Assembly (NCBI RefSeq): GCF_025971945.1
Contig: NZ_JAPDHW010000010.1
Span: 1-64,000 of the forward strand
Direction of reading: 5' to 3'
Length of the DNA: 64,000 nucleotides
Source: Chryseobacterium kimseyorum
Lineage (GTDB): Bacteria > Bacteroidota > Bacteroidia > Flavobacteriales > Weeksellaceae
Shown here piece after piece: positions 28,408 through 38,191 of the stretch. Below the pieces are notes generated by a model. It saw only the letters and a list, made by a program, of their open reading frames with translations. It had not been told where the DNA came from and ran no database searches. Position 1 is the first letter of the stretch. Every line of letters begins with the position of its first letter. The translations under genes were made by a program, and so were the position numbers.

Positions 28408-31074
28408 ATGAAATATTTAAGATTATCAGGGCTCGAGCCACTGATTATTACTCCGGAATCAAATTTTATCAACGTTGGTGAAAGAACCAATGTTGCCGGA
28501 TCTAAAAAGTTTTTAAGATTAATAAAAGAAGAGAAATTTTCTGAAGCCTTAGATATCGCAAGAGATCAGGTAGATGGCGGTGCTCAGATCCTTGACGTGA
28601 ATTTTGACGACGGTTTGATCGACGGAAAAGCTTCTATGATCAAATTCCTGAACCTCATTGGTTCCGAACCTGATATTTCCAAAATTCCAATCATGGTCGA
28701 TTCTTCCAAATGGGAAATTCTGGAAGCCGGTTTACAGGTTGTGCAGGGGAAATGTGTGGTGAATTCCATCAGTTTAAAGGAAGGAAAAGAAGAGTTCGTA
28801 AAACACGCCAAAGCCATCAAAAGATATGGCGCCGCGGTGATTGTTATGGCATTCGATGAGGTCGGGCAAGCCGATAATTACGAAAGAAGACTTGAAATTA
28901 CCAAACGTTCTTACAATATTTTGGTGGATGAGGTCAAATTTCCTGCTGAAGATATTATTTTCGATTTAAATATATTCCCTGTTGCAACAGGAATGGATGA
29001 ACACCGTCGCAACGCAATCGATTTCATTGAAGCAACCCGTTGGGTAAGACAAAACCTTCCGTACGCCTCGGTGAGTGGAGGTGTTTCCAACGTTTCGTTC
29101 TCGTTCCGTGGAAATGATACGGTACGTGAAGCGATGCACTCAGTTTTCCTTTATCATGCGATTCAGGCTGGGATGAACATTGGTATCGTAAATCCGGCAA
29201 TGCTTGAGGTTTATGATGAAATTAATAAAGAACTTTTAGAACTCGTTGAAGATGTAATTCTCGACAAAAGAGAAGATGCTACCGAGCGCCTTTTAGATTA
29301 TTCTGAACGGAATAAATCGGTTAAAAAAGAAAAAGTAGAAGAACTCGAATGGCGTACACATCCTTTGCAGGACAGAATTACCCATTCTTTGGTTAAAGGT
29401 ATCGACCGTTTCATCGAAGAAGATGTTGAGGAAGCCAGATTACAGTCTGAAAGGCCACTCCACGTCATAGAAGTTAATCTGATGACCGGAATGGGCGTTG
29501 TCGGAGATTTATTTGGAAGCGGAAAAATGTTTCTCCCACAGGTGGTAAAGTCTGCAAGGGTAATGAAGAAAGCTGTAGCTTATCTTCAGCCATTCATCGA
29601 AGCCGAAAAAGATGTGGCTCAGAAACCGAATGGAAAAATTCTGATGGCAACCGTTAAAGGCGACGTTCACGATATCGGAAAAAATATTGTGAGTGTAGTT
29701 TTGGGTTGTAATAATTATGATATTGTCGATTTGGGCGTGATGGTTCCTGCCGAGAAAATTATTCAGGCAGCCATTGATCACAACGTGGATGTTATTGGTT
29801 TAAGTGGATTGATCACGCCAAGTTTGGATGAAATGGTCTACATCGCCTCAGAACTGGAAAGACAGAATTTAAATTTCCCTTTATTAATAGGTGGTGCAAC
29901 AACTTCGAAAGCGCACACTGCTGTAAAAATTGATTTAAAATATAAAAATGCTGTCGTCCACGTAAATGATGCTTCGAGAGCGGTAAACGTGGTAAGTTCA
30001 TTGCTTGGAGACCGGAATAAAGAATATGTGGATGATCTGAAAAGTGATTATTCAGATTTCAGGGAAAAGTTCCTGAACAGACAGGTTGATAAAAACTATG
30101 TTTCCATTGAAGATGCCCGAAAAGATAAGTTTAAAATCGATTGGGAAAATGAAGAAATTTTCACACCCAATAATTTAGGAATTAAGGTTTTCGAAAATCA
30201 GGATTTGGAAGAACTAATTCCTTTCATCGACTGGTCACCATTTTTCAGAAGCTGGGATCTCCACGGAAAGTATCCGAATATTTTTGATGATGAGGTTGTA
30301 GGCGAGCAGGCAAAAGAATTGTTTGCAGACGGACAGAAAATACTGAAGAAAATTGTTGATGAAAAACTATTGGTTGCCAAAGCAATCTTTGGAATTTTCA
30401 AAGCCAATTCAACCGAGACGGATGACATTTTAATTTATGATGAAAATGATCAGGAAAAAGTCAAATTTTTAACGCTGAGACAACAGGTTCAGAAATCAAA
30501 AGGTAAAGATTATATCGCTCTGAGTGATTTTATTGCACCTAAAAGTTCTGGAAAGACCGATTACATGGGCGCTTTCTGCGTTTGTACAGGTTTCGGAACG
30601 GATGAACTGTCTGATCAGTATGAAAAGGACAACGATGATTACAACGCCATCATGGTAAAAGCAATCGCCGACCGTTTTGCAGAAGCGTACGCCGAATTTT
30701 TACATAAAAAAGTCCGTACAGAATACTGGGGTTACGCCAATCAGGAAAATTTAAGCAACGAAGAATTAATTGCCGAAAAATATAAAGGAATTCGTCCTGC
30801 GCCGGGTTATCCCGCTTGTCCGGATCATTTGGAGAAACATGCCATTTGGAATCTTTTAAATGTAGAAGAAGAAATTGGAGTTTATCTCACTGAAAGTTTG
30901 GCAATGTTCCCAACAGCAGCAGTTTCCGGATATTATTTTGGAAGTCCACACGCCAAATATTTTGGTTTAGGAAAAATTTCTGAAGATCAGCTGAAAGAAT
31001 ATTCTGTAAGGAAAGGAATTTCTTTACAGGAAGCCAGAAAATGGCTGAACCCGAATTTGGCAGACGGAATTTAA
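28408..31074 (+). CDS. metH: Methionine synthase, folate/B12/reactivation modules (MetH C-terminal part)
   Basis: Cobalamin-dependent methionine synthase lacking the homocysteine module, 888 residues. The N-terminal pterin-binding TIM barrel (about 1-290) shows [12 protein letters not shown] at 22-33. The cobalamin cap and Rossmann domains follow, with the B12-ligand motif DVHDIG at 419-424 (His421). The S-adenosylmethionine reactivation domain spans about 560-888, with [12 protein letters not shown] near 795. It transfers methyl from methyl-tetrahydrofolate via B12 to homocysteine bound by the separate module at 26020-27030. The next genes are 31076-31555 and metF, all on the same strand. 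Confidence 0.95.
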   Translation: MKYLRLSGLEPLIITPESNFINVGERTNVAGSKKFLRLIKEEKFSEALDIARDQVDGGAQILDVNFDDGLIDGKASMIKFLNLIGSEPDISKIPIMVDSSKWEILEAGLQVVQGKCVVNSISLKEGKEEFVKHAKAIKRYGAAVIVMAFDEVGQADNYERRLEITKRSYNILVDEVKFPAEDIIFDLNIFPVATGMDEHRRNAIDFIEATRWVRQNLPYASVSGGVSNVSFSFRGNDTVREAMHSVFLYHAIQAGMNIGIVNPAMLEVYDEINKELLELVEDVILDKREDATERLLDYSERNKSVKKEKVEELEWRTHPLQDRITHSLVKGIDRFIEEDVEEARLQSERPLHVIEVNLMTGMGVVGDLFGSGKMFLPQVVKSARVMKKAVAYLQPFIEAEKDVAQKPNGKILMATVKGDVHDIGKNIVSVVLGCNNYDIVDLGVMVPAEKIIQAAIDHNVDVIGLSGLITPSLDEMVYIASELERQNLNFPLLIGGATTSKAHTAVKIDLKYKNAVVHVNDASRAVNVVSSLLGDRNKEYVDDLKSDYSDFREKFLNRQVDKNYVSIEDARKDKFKIDWENEEIFTPNNLGIKVFENQDLEELIPFIDWSPFFRSWDLHGKYPNIFDDEVVGEQAKELFADGQKILKKIVDEKLLVAKAIFGIFKANSTETDDILIYDENDQEKVKFLTLRQQVQKSKGKDYIALSDFIAPKSSGKTDYMGAFCVCTGFGTDELSDQYEKDNDDYNAIMVKAIADRFAEAYAEFLHKKVRTEYWGYANQENLSNEELIAEKYKGIRPAPGYPACPDHLEKHAIWNLLNVEEEIGVYLTESLAMFPTAAVSGYYFGSPHAKYFGLGKISEDQLKEYSVRKGISLQEARKWLNPNLADGI

Positions 31075-31075
31075 A

Positions 31076-31555
31076 ATGAAAAAACTTTTTTCTTTTATAA
31101 TTTTTATGATCTATAGTTTTGCTCTTGCGCAGAACTGTAAATATCAGCTTACAATTAATTCAGAAAATTTAAAAGAGACAGGAAAATTCAAATTAACTAT
31201 TAAAAACACAGACTCTCAATCTTTCAAAATTCCGAAAAAAATTAATTTGTGTAATATGAGATTAATTGATTTGGAAATTTTTAATGAAGACACTCAGTCT
31301 TTTGAAAAAATGAATTTAGCCAAAAAAGATATTGATTGTTTTGATTTTAAAGATAAATCAATAAAGCTTAGACCTGCTAAAATCAATGTTTACACAGTTG
31401 ATATTAAATCTGATTTTGCTGTGTTGCAATCGACTGATTTTTTCGAAACCTTTAATGACCGAAAATACAGATTTAAAATTTCTTTTTCTCTCGATACATA
31501 CGCTCATTGCGGAGAATCAAACAATGTTGTCACCGACTGGATATACAAAAATTAA
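31076..31555 (+). CDS. Small exported protein of unknown function
   Basis: No family recognised. The 159 residues begin with a signal peptide (MKKLFSFIIFMIYSFALAQ, cleavage after Ala18) and continue as a beta-rich, lysine-rich domain without repeats. Four cysteines (CKY, CNM, DCF, HCG) could form two disulfides. It starts one base after the metH stop codon and ends 16 bases before metF, so it is probably co-transcribed with both. A role in methionine metabolism is not implied; it would act outside the cytoplasm. Confidence 0.7.
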   Translation: MKKLFSFIIFMIYSFALAQNCKYQLTINSENLKETGKFKLTIKNTDSQSFKIPKKINLCNMRLIDLEIFNEDTQSFEKMNLAKKDIDCFDFKDKSIKLRPAKINVYTVDIKSDFAVLQSTDFFETFNDRKYRFKISFSLDTYAHCGESNNVVTDWIYKN

Positions 31556-31571
31556 ACTACTACTATAATAA

Positions 31572-32528
31572 ATGAAAATCACAGACCACATAAAAAACGC
31601 CAACGGCAAAACTCTATTTTCCTTAGAGGTTGTTCCGCCTCAAAAGGGAATCGGGATTGAAGATTTATATAAAAATATCGACCCGTTAATGGAATTTAAA
31701 CCTCCATTTATCGACGTGACGACTTCAAGAGAAGAATATATTTACATCGACAAAGGAAACGGTTTGATGGAACGCCGTATCACGAGAATGCGTCCCGGAA
31801 CTTTGGGAATTTGTGCGGCAATTCAGCATAAATACAATGTAGATACCGTTCCACACTTGCTTTGCGGAGGTTTTACCAAAGAAGAAACAGAATATCTTTT
31901 GGTAGACTGTATGTATTTGGGAATCGACAATATTATGGCACTTCGTGGCGATGCGATGAAAGGCCATCAATATTTTGAAGCCACTCCAGGCGGTCATTCA
32001 AGTGCTATGGATTTGGTTAATCAGATCAACAATTTGGGGAGAGGTAAGTATCTTCACGACGATCAGGCCTGCGATGAGCACAACAAATTCTGCATAGGAG
32101 TTGCCGGTTATCCCGAAAAACACATGGAAGCCCCATCAATGAATTACGATCTGAAATGGCTCAAGCAAAAAGTGGATGCCGGCGCAGATTATATTGTGAC
32201 CCAAATGTTTTTTGATAATAAAAAGTACATCGAATTTGTAACCAAGGCCCGTGAAATGGGAATTACAGTTCCTATCATTCCGGGAATTAAACCGATTGCT
32301 ACTAAAAAGCATTTGAAATTATTGCCGCAGGTTTTTAAAATAGATTTGCCTGAAGATTTGATTAATGCCGTGGAAAGTGCTAAAAACAATGAAGCCGTAA
32401 AACAGATCGGCGTGGAATGGGCCATAAGCCAATGCAAGGAATTGCTTGATTTTGGCGTTCCTGTACTCCATTTTTACTCGATGGGTAAAAGTGATAATAT
32501 TAAAAAAGTGGCTGGAGAGCTGTTTTAA
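31572..32528 (+). CDS. metF: Methylenetetrahydrofolate reductase
   Basis: FAD enzyme reducing 5,10-methylene- to 5-methyl-tetrahydrofolate, the methyl donor for MetH. The 318 residues form a single TIM barrel. Motifs are FSLEVVPPQKG near 18, FIDVTTSREE near 50, LRGDAMKGHQ near 123, the FAD-binding GVAGYPEKHMEA and GADYIVTQMFFDN near 200, and PIIPGIKPI. It ends the methionine cluster, with a hairpin terminator following. Confidence 0.95.
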   Translation: MKITDHIKNANGKTLFSLEVVPPQKGIGIEDLYKNIDPLMEFKPPFIDVTTSREEYIYIDKGNGLMERRITRMRPGTLGICAAIQHKYNVDTVPHLLCGGFTKEETEYLLVDCMYLGIDNIMALRGDAMKGHQYFEATPGGHSSAMDLVNQINNLGRGKYLHDDQACDEHNKFCIGVAGYPEKHMEAPSMNYDLKWLKQKVDAGADYIVTQMFFDNKKYIEFVTKAREMGITVPIIPGIKPIATKKHLKLLPQVFKIDLPEDLINAVESAKNNEAVKQIGVEWAISQCKELLDFGVPVLHFYSMGKSDNIKKVAGELF

Positions 32529-32550
32529 ATAGTTAATAAAAGTGAAAAGA

Positions 32551-32579
32551 TAAGGCTTCAGAGATTTTCTGAAGCCTTA
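32551..32579. terminator. Bidirectional terminator after metF
   Basis: A perfect 12-bp stem, TAAGGCTTCAGA (32551-32562) with TCTGAAGCCTTA (32568-32579), has a 5-base loop. On the minus strand it is followed by TCTTTTC. The stop codon of the minus-strand gene at 32577 lies within the stem. It ends the metF transcript and the convergent one. Confidence 0.85.
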
Positions 32580-33068
32580 TTGTATGTAATCCGTCTGATA
32601 CTTTATTAATTGATCAAAAACACTTTTCGTCGTCGGTTTTGAAGAATTGGTATTAAAAATAAACATTCCGCTGTCGATATTAAAAAAGTATTTTTTTGTA
32701 TCATCACTCACCGAAAACCATTTCAACAGTCCATTCACCAGATTGATATCTTCCCATCTTATTGACGATTCATCCAAATTGAATGTGTGCGGATTCTGAT
32801 TTAAAGTGTCTCTGAAAATGATTTTTCTATCTTCAATGTAAATCATTCCGCTTCCCTGAAACGCTTTCAGTTTAAAGAACTCATTTTGCGTATTTCCCAT
32901 ATTGTACCGTACAAAAGCATGATATTCCGGAGTACCAATTTCATCCAGGAGAATTTTCTGTTTTTTCTTTCTGCTTTGTGCCGCCAAGTATGCAACCAGA
33001 AAAATAATTGCAGGAATGGATAACAGAAAAATGAAAAATAAGATAACGACAAAAATTAATGGTTCCAT
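32577..33068 (-). CDS. Membrane-anchored protein of unknown function
   Basis: No family recognised. The 163 residues start with one long transmembrane helix (about 3-30, VVILFFIFLLSIPAIIFLVAYLAA), then a basic stop-transfer stretch SRKKKQK, placing the remainder in the cytoplasm. That part is about 130 residues of predicted beta-rich sequence, resembling a pleckstrin-like small domain by pattern only. It lies 19 bases after the acetyltransferase-like gene at 33088 and is probably transcribed with it. Confidence 0.65.
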   Translation of the reverse strand: MEPLIFVVILFFIFLLSIPAIIFLVAYLAAQSRKKKQKILLDEIGTPEYHAFVRYNMGNTQNEFFKLKAFQGSGMIYIEDRKIIFRDTLNQNPHTFNLDESSIRWEDINLVNGLLKWFSVSDDTKKYFFNIDSGMFIFNTNSSKPTTKSVFDQLIKYQTDYIQ

Positions 33069-33087
33069 GATTTGATTTTTTTAAATT

Positions 33088-34239
33088 TTAAACTGTCGGA
33101 TGCTTTTCAAACTCTTTTGTGCGGTCAAATAAATATCGGTAAGTTGCCAGTTTTCTTGTTACTTCGGTCTCCAGATGTTTTGCCAGCCCCAGCATTTTAG
33201 GGTTAAAATCCCCAATCCACTGCATTTCAAAATCCTCAAATTTTGTAGCCACACGGAAATGGTTGGCCGCCTCTACGATGAGGTAACCTTCAACGCCTTT
33301 ATTTTGCCACTCCGGAAGAACTCCAAAAATTAAACCAACAAACTTGGAATTATGCTTAAAAGTTTTGTAATAAAGAAACTTCAGCTTATCTAAAAATCCA
33401 AATTTCCCATTCAGATATTTAAACCATTGATTCAGATCAGGAATATTGATCCACATCGCAATCGGATTTCCACTTTCATAAGCGAACCATGCAATATGTT
33501 CATTCATTACAGGTTTCATCGTGTTGAAAAGTTTTTTGACGTCATTCAGAGACATCTGCTTTCCGCCACCGTGGCTTTCCCATGATTTGTTATAAATTGT
33601 GTAAAAATCTTCAGCAAACTTATCCATGTTAGCCTTCGTTACGCGTTTGGACGAAAAATTTTTGTTTTTAGAATGCTTGGCGTGCATAATATTGAAAATC
33701 CTTGAAGTAGGAGCGTGGGCTTTTCTGCTGAAGCACAGTTGGTTATAATAGATTTGAAATCCGTAATTCTCAAATAGATCTTTGTAATAAGGGAAATTGT
33801 AATTCATCCCGTACAGAGGTTCAGAAAAACCTTCAATGAGTACTCCCCAAAATTTATCGCGTTCCCCGAAATTTATTGAGCCATCCATCGCTTCCATTCC
33901 TCTCTGCTGAAGCCAGTTTCTACAGTAGTCAAATATGAAATTGGCAGTCTCCTGATCATTTATGCAGTCGAAAAATCCTATCCCGCCGGTGGGTTGTTTT
34001 TCGATGTATTGTTTATTGATAAAAACAGCAACTTTTCCAACTGTCTTATGATCTTTTTTAAACAGAAATCTTTTGCTTTCACCAGTTGTAAAACACTTGT
34101 TTTTGCTGTTGTCAAAAACGCTTTCGATGTCTTTGTCTAAAGGCCGGATATACGCTTTGTCATCTTTATAAAGTCTCGCTGGAAACTCCAGAAATTCCTT
34201 TTTTTGTGCGCTATTCAGTACTTCTTCTGCAATGATCAT
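33088..34239 (-). CDS. GNAT-like N-acetyltransferase (YghO type)
   Basis: The 383-residue protein has the arrangement of YghO/GNAT-like proteins. An N-terminal part contains FPARLYKDDKAYIRPLDKD, a middle part GSINFGERDKFWGVL, and a C-terminal acetyltransferase domain FKHNSKFVGLIFGVLPEWQNKGVEGYLI. The Q/N-x-x-G-x-G/A acetyl-CoA loop is partly degenerate (QNKGVEG). The substrate is unknown. It precedes the membrane protein at 32577 and diverges from folE. Confidence 0.8.
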   Translation of the reverse strand: MIIAEEVLNSAQKKEFLEFPARLYKDDKAYIRPLDKDIESVFDNSKNKCFTTGESKRFLFKKDHKTVGKVAVFINKQYIEKQPTGGIGFFDCINDQETANFIFDYCRNWLQQRGMEAMDGSINFGERDKFWGVLIEGFSEPLYGMNYNFPYYKDLFENYGFQIYYNQLCFSRKAHAPTSRIFNIMHAKHSKNKNFSSKRVTKANMDKFAEDFYTIYNKSWESHGGGKQMSLNDVKKLFNTMKPVMNEHIAWFAYESGNPIAMWINIPDLNQWFKYLNGKFGFLDKLKFLYYKTFKHNSKFVGLIFGVLPEWQNKGVEGYLIVEAANHFRVATKFEDFEMQWIGDFNPKMLGLAKHLETEVTRKLATYRYLFDRTKEFEKHPTV

Positions 34240-34314
34240 AATTTTTCAGGCTAATATAAGGTGAAAGGTAATTCAAATTTGGGGCAAATTAAAATATAGA
34301 ATTAATTTTATCCG

Positions 34315-34322
34315 TATTTTTG
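34315..34322 (+). promoter_or_regulatory. Candidate -7 box of folE
   Basis: TATTTTTG matches TAnnTTTG 17 bases before the folE ATG, so the leader would be very short. No -33 TTG is seen at the right distance. Confidence 0.5.
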
Positions 34323-34339
34323 TTGCAAAATAAATAAAA

Positions 34340-35008
34340 ATGGTTGATTTTACCGATAACGATGATGATATTTTCACAGGGAAAGAGCATACGCCGATTC
34401 GTGAAGATGCCTTTGAGAAATCGCCACAGGAAAAAATAGAAAAAATTACTGAACTTTTTGGAGAAATCATGGAAACGCTTGGTCTTGATATGACCGATGA
34501 TTCATTAAAAGATTCTCCTAAAAGAGTTGCCAAAATGTATGTTAATGAAATTTTCGGTGGATTACTTCCTGAAAACAAACCCGGAATTTCTACATTTTCA
34601 AACAAATATAAATACCGCCAGATGTTGGTGGAAAAAGATATCACAGTTTACTCATTCTGCGAGCATCACTTCCTGCCAATAATCGGAAGAGCACACGTTG
34701 CTTACATTTCGAGTGGTGATGTAATCGGACTTTCGAAAATTAACAGAATTGTTGATTACTATGCGAAAAGACCTCAGGTTCAGGAGAGACTGACGATGCA
34801 GATTGTTGATGCTTTAAAAGATGCTTTGGGAACTCAGAATGTTGCCTGTATCATCGATGCAAAACACCTCTGCGTAAATTGCAGAGGAATAAAAGATACT
34901 GCAAGTTCAACAATCACAGCAGAATTAAGCGGGATTTTCAGAACAAATCCGATTACCAGACAGGAGTTTCTGCATTATGTAGGAAGCCACGCGAAATTGG
35001 ATTATTAG
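34340..35008 (+). CDS. folE: GTP cyclohydrolase I
   Basis: Converts GTP to 7,8-dihydroneopterin triphosphate for tetrahydrofolate synthesis. The 222 residues contain the zinc ligands Cys107 and His110 in CEHHFLP and Cys178 in HLCVNCRG. The substrate-binding RIVDYYAKRPQVQERLT follows the zinc loop. The acidic N-terminal 30 residues are a non-conserved extension. It is upstream of cysS but 120 bases away. Its folate product also feeds the methionine cycle at 21.9-32.5 kb. Confidence 0.96.
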   Translation: MVDFTDNDDDIFTGKEHTPIREDAFEKSPQEKIEKITELFGEIMETLGLDMTDDSLKDSPKRVAKMYVNEIFGGLLPENKPGISTFSNKYKYRQMLVEKDITVYSFCEHHFLPIIGRAHVAYISSGDVIGLSKINRIVDYYAKRPQVQERLTMQIVDALKDALGTQNVACIIDAKHLCVNCRGIKDTASSTITAELSGIFRTNPITRQEFLHYVGSHAKLDY

Positions 35009-35096
35009 AAGTATAGAAATGATAAAATTTAAAAAAGTTTCAAACCAGATTTTCATCACAACCATTATTTGTTGTGGCTAATTTGTAATGAATTAA

Positions 35097-35124
35097 TCTC
35101 AAATTTCAAACCTCAAATCTCAAA
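35097..35124. repeat. Four-copy heptanucleotide tandem (YYTCAAA) before cysS
   Basis: TCTCAAA, TTTCAAA, CCTCAAA and TCTCAAA are four consecutive 7-mers. They are followed by TCAAATA and then the cysS ATG at 35132. The array occupies the place of the ribosome-binding region. Confidence 0.75.
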
Positions 35125-35131
35125 TCAAATA

Positions 35132-36598
35132 ATGCAACTAAAAATATACAATTCGCTCACAGCGGAAAAAGAAATATTTACACCAATCCACGAAAATAAT
35201 GTCGGGATGTACGTTTGTGGACCGACGGTTTACAGCAATGTGCATTTGGGAAATGTGCGTACCTTTCTTTCTTTCGATTTTATTTACCGAAGCTTAATGC
35301 ACTTAGGCTACAAGGTAAGATATGTAAGAAATATTACCGATGCAGGACACCTTACCGACGATGGAGACGTGAACAACGACCGTTTCGTGAAGCAGACCCG
35401 TCTTGAAAAACTGGAACCTATGGAAATTGTTCAGAAATATACAGTCGATTTTCACAAAGTTCTGGAAATGTTTAATCTTCTTCCTCCGAATATTGAGCCA
35501 ACAGCAACCGGTCACATCGTTGAACAAATCGAACTGACTCAGAAATTAATCGAAAAAGGTTTTGCTTACGAAAGCAACGGTTCAGTTTATTTTGATGTAT
35601 TAGAATACAACAAAAGAGGTCTGAATTACGGTGAACTTTCAAAACGTAATATTGAAGAACTTTTTGCCAACACCAGAGATCTTGACGGGCAGGGCGAAAA
35701 GAAAAACCCACAGGATTTTGCATTGTGGAAAAAAGCTTCTCCTGCTCACATCATGCGTTGGAATTCTCCCTGGGGAGAAGGTTTCCCGGGATGGCACCTC
35801 GAATGTACGGCGATGAGCACGAAATATCTGGGCGACAAATTCGATATCCACGGAGGTGGAATGGATTTAAAATTCCCACACCACGAATGTGAAATCGCAC
35901 AGGGAAAAGCCTGCAACGAAGTTGAACCGGTTAATTACTGGATGCACGCCAACATGCTGACCATGAATTCACAGCGTATGAGCAAGTCGACAGGAAATTA
36001 TATTTTACCTAAACAGTTGGTTTCAGGTGAAAATGATTTCTTTGAAAAACCTTTTCATCCTACAATCGTTCGTTTCTGCTTTCTTCAGGCGCATTACAGA
36101 AGTGTTTTGGATATCTCCAATGACGCAATGCTGGCCAGCGAAAAAGGTTTTACAAGAATGATGGAAGCGGTAAAAGTTTTAAATTCAATTACACCAAATG
36201 ATCAGAAAGAATCTGGTTTTAATCTCAAAGAATGGAAAACCAAAGCATATGATGCTCTGACAGACGATTTCAACTCACCGGTTTTGATCGCTCATTTATT
36301 TGAAGCTGTGAAATTTATTTTTGCTTTAAAAGAGGAAAAAGAAACGGTTTCCACTGAAGATTTAGCAGATTTAAAAGCAACTTTAAACGCTTTGATTTTC
36401 GATGTTCTGGGTCTTCAGGCAATTGAAGAAAATAATAATGAGAAGCTGGATCAGACGTTACAGGTTTTAATTGAACTGAGAAATCAGGCCAGAAAATCTA
36501 AAAACTTTGAACTTTCAGATCAGATCAGAGATAAACTATTGGCTGAAGGAATCGAACTGAAAGACGGAAGAGACGGAACGTCCTATGTTTTAAATTAG
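35132..36598 (+). CDS. cysS: Cysteine--tRNA ligase
   Basis: Class I aminoacyl-tRNA synthetase charging tRNA-Cys, 488 residues. Seen are the HIGH-like sequence [13 protein letters not shown] near 26, the zinc site with [10 protein letters not shown] and HHECEIAQG, and the KMSKS motif [10 protein letters not shown]-terminal DALR-like domain ends with [17 protein letters not shown]. The ATG at 35132 begins the conserved MQLKIYNSL; an in-frame ATG at 35069 would add 21 residues translated from repeat sequence. A terminator follows. Confidence 0.97.
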   Translation: MQLKIYNSLTAEKEIFTPIHENNVGMYVCGPTVYSNVHLGNVRTFLSFDFIYRSLMHLGYKVRYVRNITDAGHLTDDGDVNNDRFVKQTRLEKLEPMEIVQKYTVDFHKVLEMFNLLPPNIEPTATGHIVEQIELTQKLIEKGFAYESNGSVYFDVLEYNKRGLNYGELSKRNIEELFANTRDLDGQGEKKNPQDFALWKKASPAHIMRWNSPWGEGFPGWHLECTAMSTKYLGDKFDIHGGGMDLKFPHHECEIAQGKACNEVEPVNYWMHANMLTMNSQRMSKSTGNYILPKQLVSGENDFFEKPFHPTIVRFCFLQAHYRSVLDISNDAMLASEKGFTRMMEAVKVLNSITPNDQKESGFNLKEWKTKAYDALTDDFNSPVLIAHLFEAVKFIFALKEEKETVSTEDLADLKATLNALIFDVLGLQAIEENNNEKLDQTLQVLIELRNQARKSKNFELSDQIRDKLLAEGIELKDGRDGTSYVLN

Positions 36599-36623
36599 AA
36601 AATTTCTATAAATTAAATAATGG

Positions 36624-36655
36624 AAACTCTCACTTTTAAGGTGGGAGTTTTTTTA
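36624..36655 (+). terminator. Terminator of cysS
   Basis: The stem AAACTCTCAC (36624-36633) pairs with GTGGGAGTTT (36641-36650), with one G-T pair, and is followed by TTTTT. It starts 26 bases after the stop codon. Confidence 0.9.
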
Positions 36656-36691
36656 TGAATTTTAATCTTCACTATTTGAATCAGCCGTCCA

Positions 36692-36775
36692 GTTTGTCAT
36701 TCCGGAGGAATCTCGCCAATTTTCTAGAATATAGAATAGGAAAATTCGTGTCTAGATTCCTACGGAATGACAAAC
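36692..36775. repeat. 84-bp hairpin repeat with 22-base arms
   Basis: Positions 36692-36713 (GTTTGTCATTCCGGAGGAAT plus CT) and 36754-36775 are reverse complements with a single mismatch. The loop contains further complementary AATTTTCTA/TAGGAAAATT. The inner palindrome TCCG-AGGA resembles REP stems. It lies between the cysS terminator and the next gene; the rest of 36656-36899 holds nothing recognisable. Confidence 0.8.
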
Positions 36776-36899
36776 AAAATGAATAAACAATTATGAAAGT
36801 TAATAATATTTAATTCCAACACAGAAATTTTTGTTTTATCAATCTAAAAATTTCTTAACTTAGTAAGACTAAAACAATTACAAATAAAATATTTCTTAT

Positions 36900-38063
36900 A
36901 TGAAAAAACATTTATTCCCTATTCTTCTCTTATTACTTGGAAATACAGTCAATGCACAGCAGGATTTTTTTGCGCTGGCAGGTAAAGATTCTCCAAGAAT
37001 TGAGTTCAGTGATTTCCGTTCGATGAATGCAGACGGAGCTTCCGGTCAAAGTATTTTTGGTGTTTCTTCTGAAGCTCATGTTTTTTCTCAGGAAAGAAAA
37101 GCTTCAGTTACAGAAGATAAAAATTCGTATAACCATTCACAGTCGATGACTTTGGCTGCTGTGGCTTATGATTCCTCCGGGGATAATTTGGTGTATATGC
37201 CTATGTTTTCGTCGAATATTTATGTTTTAAATCAAAAAACAAAAGAAATTACTTTGGTCGAGAATACAGTTGCGCGAGTGACGTCATGCGATATTAATTC
37301 CCATATCACAAGAATGGCGACTGGTTACGACGGAAATATCTATGCGATCAATAATGCGGGGACGCAATTTATTCAGATCAGCAAAAAAAATAATCAGTAT
37401 GTTGTAAATGATCTCGGAATCATCAAAGACGACGCGTCAAATGGTAAAAATTCATTTACCTCAATTGAAAGTGGTTTTGGTGGAGATATGATTGCAGACG
37501 GAGATAATAATTTCTATGTGTTCTCTACTTCCGGAAACGTTTTTAAAGTTTCAACTAAAGAATTAAAGGCAAAGTTTGTTGGTAAGATCTCAGGATTGCC
37601 TGAAAATTATTCTGTAAACGGAGTAGCAGTAAATTCTAATGGGAAAGTAGTGGTTGCAAGTGCAAAAGGAGCTTCAATGTATGAGTTGAGTGTTGATAAT
37701 TTAGAAGCGAAGAAGCTTTCAGGAGAAACCAATCTGCATATTTATGATCTGGCAAGTAAGTATTTTGTCAATGACAGAACTGCTTCTGCAGCTGTGTTAG
37801 CAAATCTTGATGTATATCCTACAAAGGTTGATGAAGGATTTGTTTACGTGAAAGTCAACGATAAAAATGTGAAAGGTAATCTTAAGCTGAATGTTTTTGA
37901 TCTTTCCGGAAAAACAATAGTTACTCAGAGGCTGTCTGTGAAAGACGGATCTTTGAATCAGCAGATTTATCTTAAAGATCTTGTAAGCGGATCTTATATC
38001 GTAAATATTACGGATGAATCCGGGAAGGCTTTATTGAATAAAAAAATTCTTGTAACAGAATAA
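36900..38063 (+). CDS. Type IX secretion cargo with C-terminal sorting domain
   Basis: Secreted or surface protein of 387 residues. It has a signal peptide (cleavage at VNAQ, residue 19). A long beta-rich region (about 40-290) has short repeated strands resembling a beta-propeller-like fold (VYMPMFSSNIYVLN, GYDGNIYAINNAG, GDNNFYVFSTSGN). The C-terminal type A sorting domain (about 308-387) starts ANLDVYPTKVDEGFVYV and ends KKILVTE, the signal that directs proteins through the PorSS/T9SS machinery. Its function is unknown; no enzymatic motif is visible. It is monocistronic with a terminator. Confidence 0.88.
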   Translation: MKKHLFPILLLLLGNTVNAQQDFFALAGKDSPRIEFSDFRSMNADGASGQSIFGVSSEAHVFSQERKASVTEDKNSYNHSQSMTLAAVAYDSSGDNLVYMPMFSSNIYVLNQKTKEITLVENTVARVTSCDINSHITRMATGYDGNIYAINNAGTQFIQISKKNNQYVVNDLGIIKDDASNGKNSFTSIESGFGGDMIADGDNNFYVFSTSGNVFKVSTKELKAKFVGKISGLPENYSVNGVAVNSNGKVVVASAKGASMYELSVDNLEAKKLSGETNLHIYDLASKYFVNDRTASAAVLANLDVYPTKVDEGFVYVKVNDKNVKGNLKLNVFDLSGKTIVTQRLSVKDGSLNQQIYLKDLVSGSYIVNITDESGKALLNKKILVTE

Positions 38064-38090
38064 TTTTTTGATTTGTTAAATGATTGGAAG

Positions 38091-38122
38091 ACCTTTTTTC
38101 ATATTTGAAGAAAGGTTTTTTA
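38091..38122 (+). terminator. Terminator of the sorting-domain gene
   Basis: ACCTTTTTTC (38091-38100) pairs with GAAGAAAGGT (38107-38116) with one G-T pair, and TTTTT follows. Confidence 0.8.
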
Positions 38123-38145
38123 ATGATTATTTGATGTTGTAACCG

Positions 38146-38176
38146 TTTGTTTTTCAATTTTAAAACTGTATTTTTA
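38146..38176 (+). promoter_or_regulatory. Promoter of the glucanotransferase gene
   Basis: TTTG at 38146-38149 and TATTTTTA at 38169-38176 are separated by 19 bases, matching TTTG-N19-TAnnTTTG with only the last base different. The ATG follows 15 bases later, so the leader is very short. Confidence 0.55.
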
Positions 38177-38191
38177 TCGAAAAATAGATAG

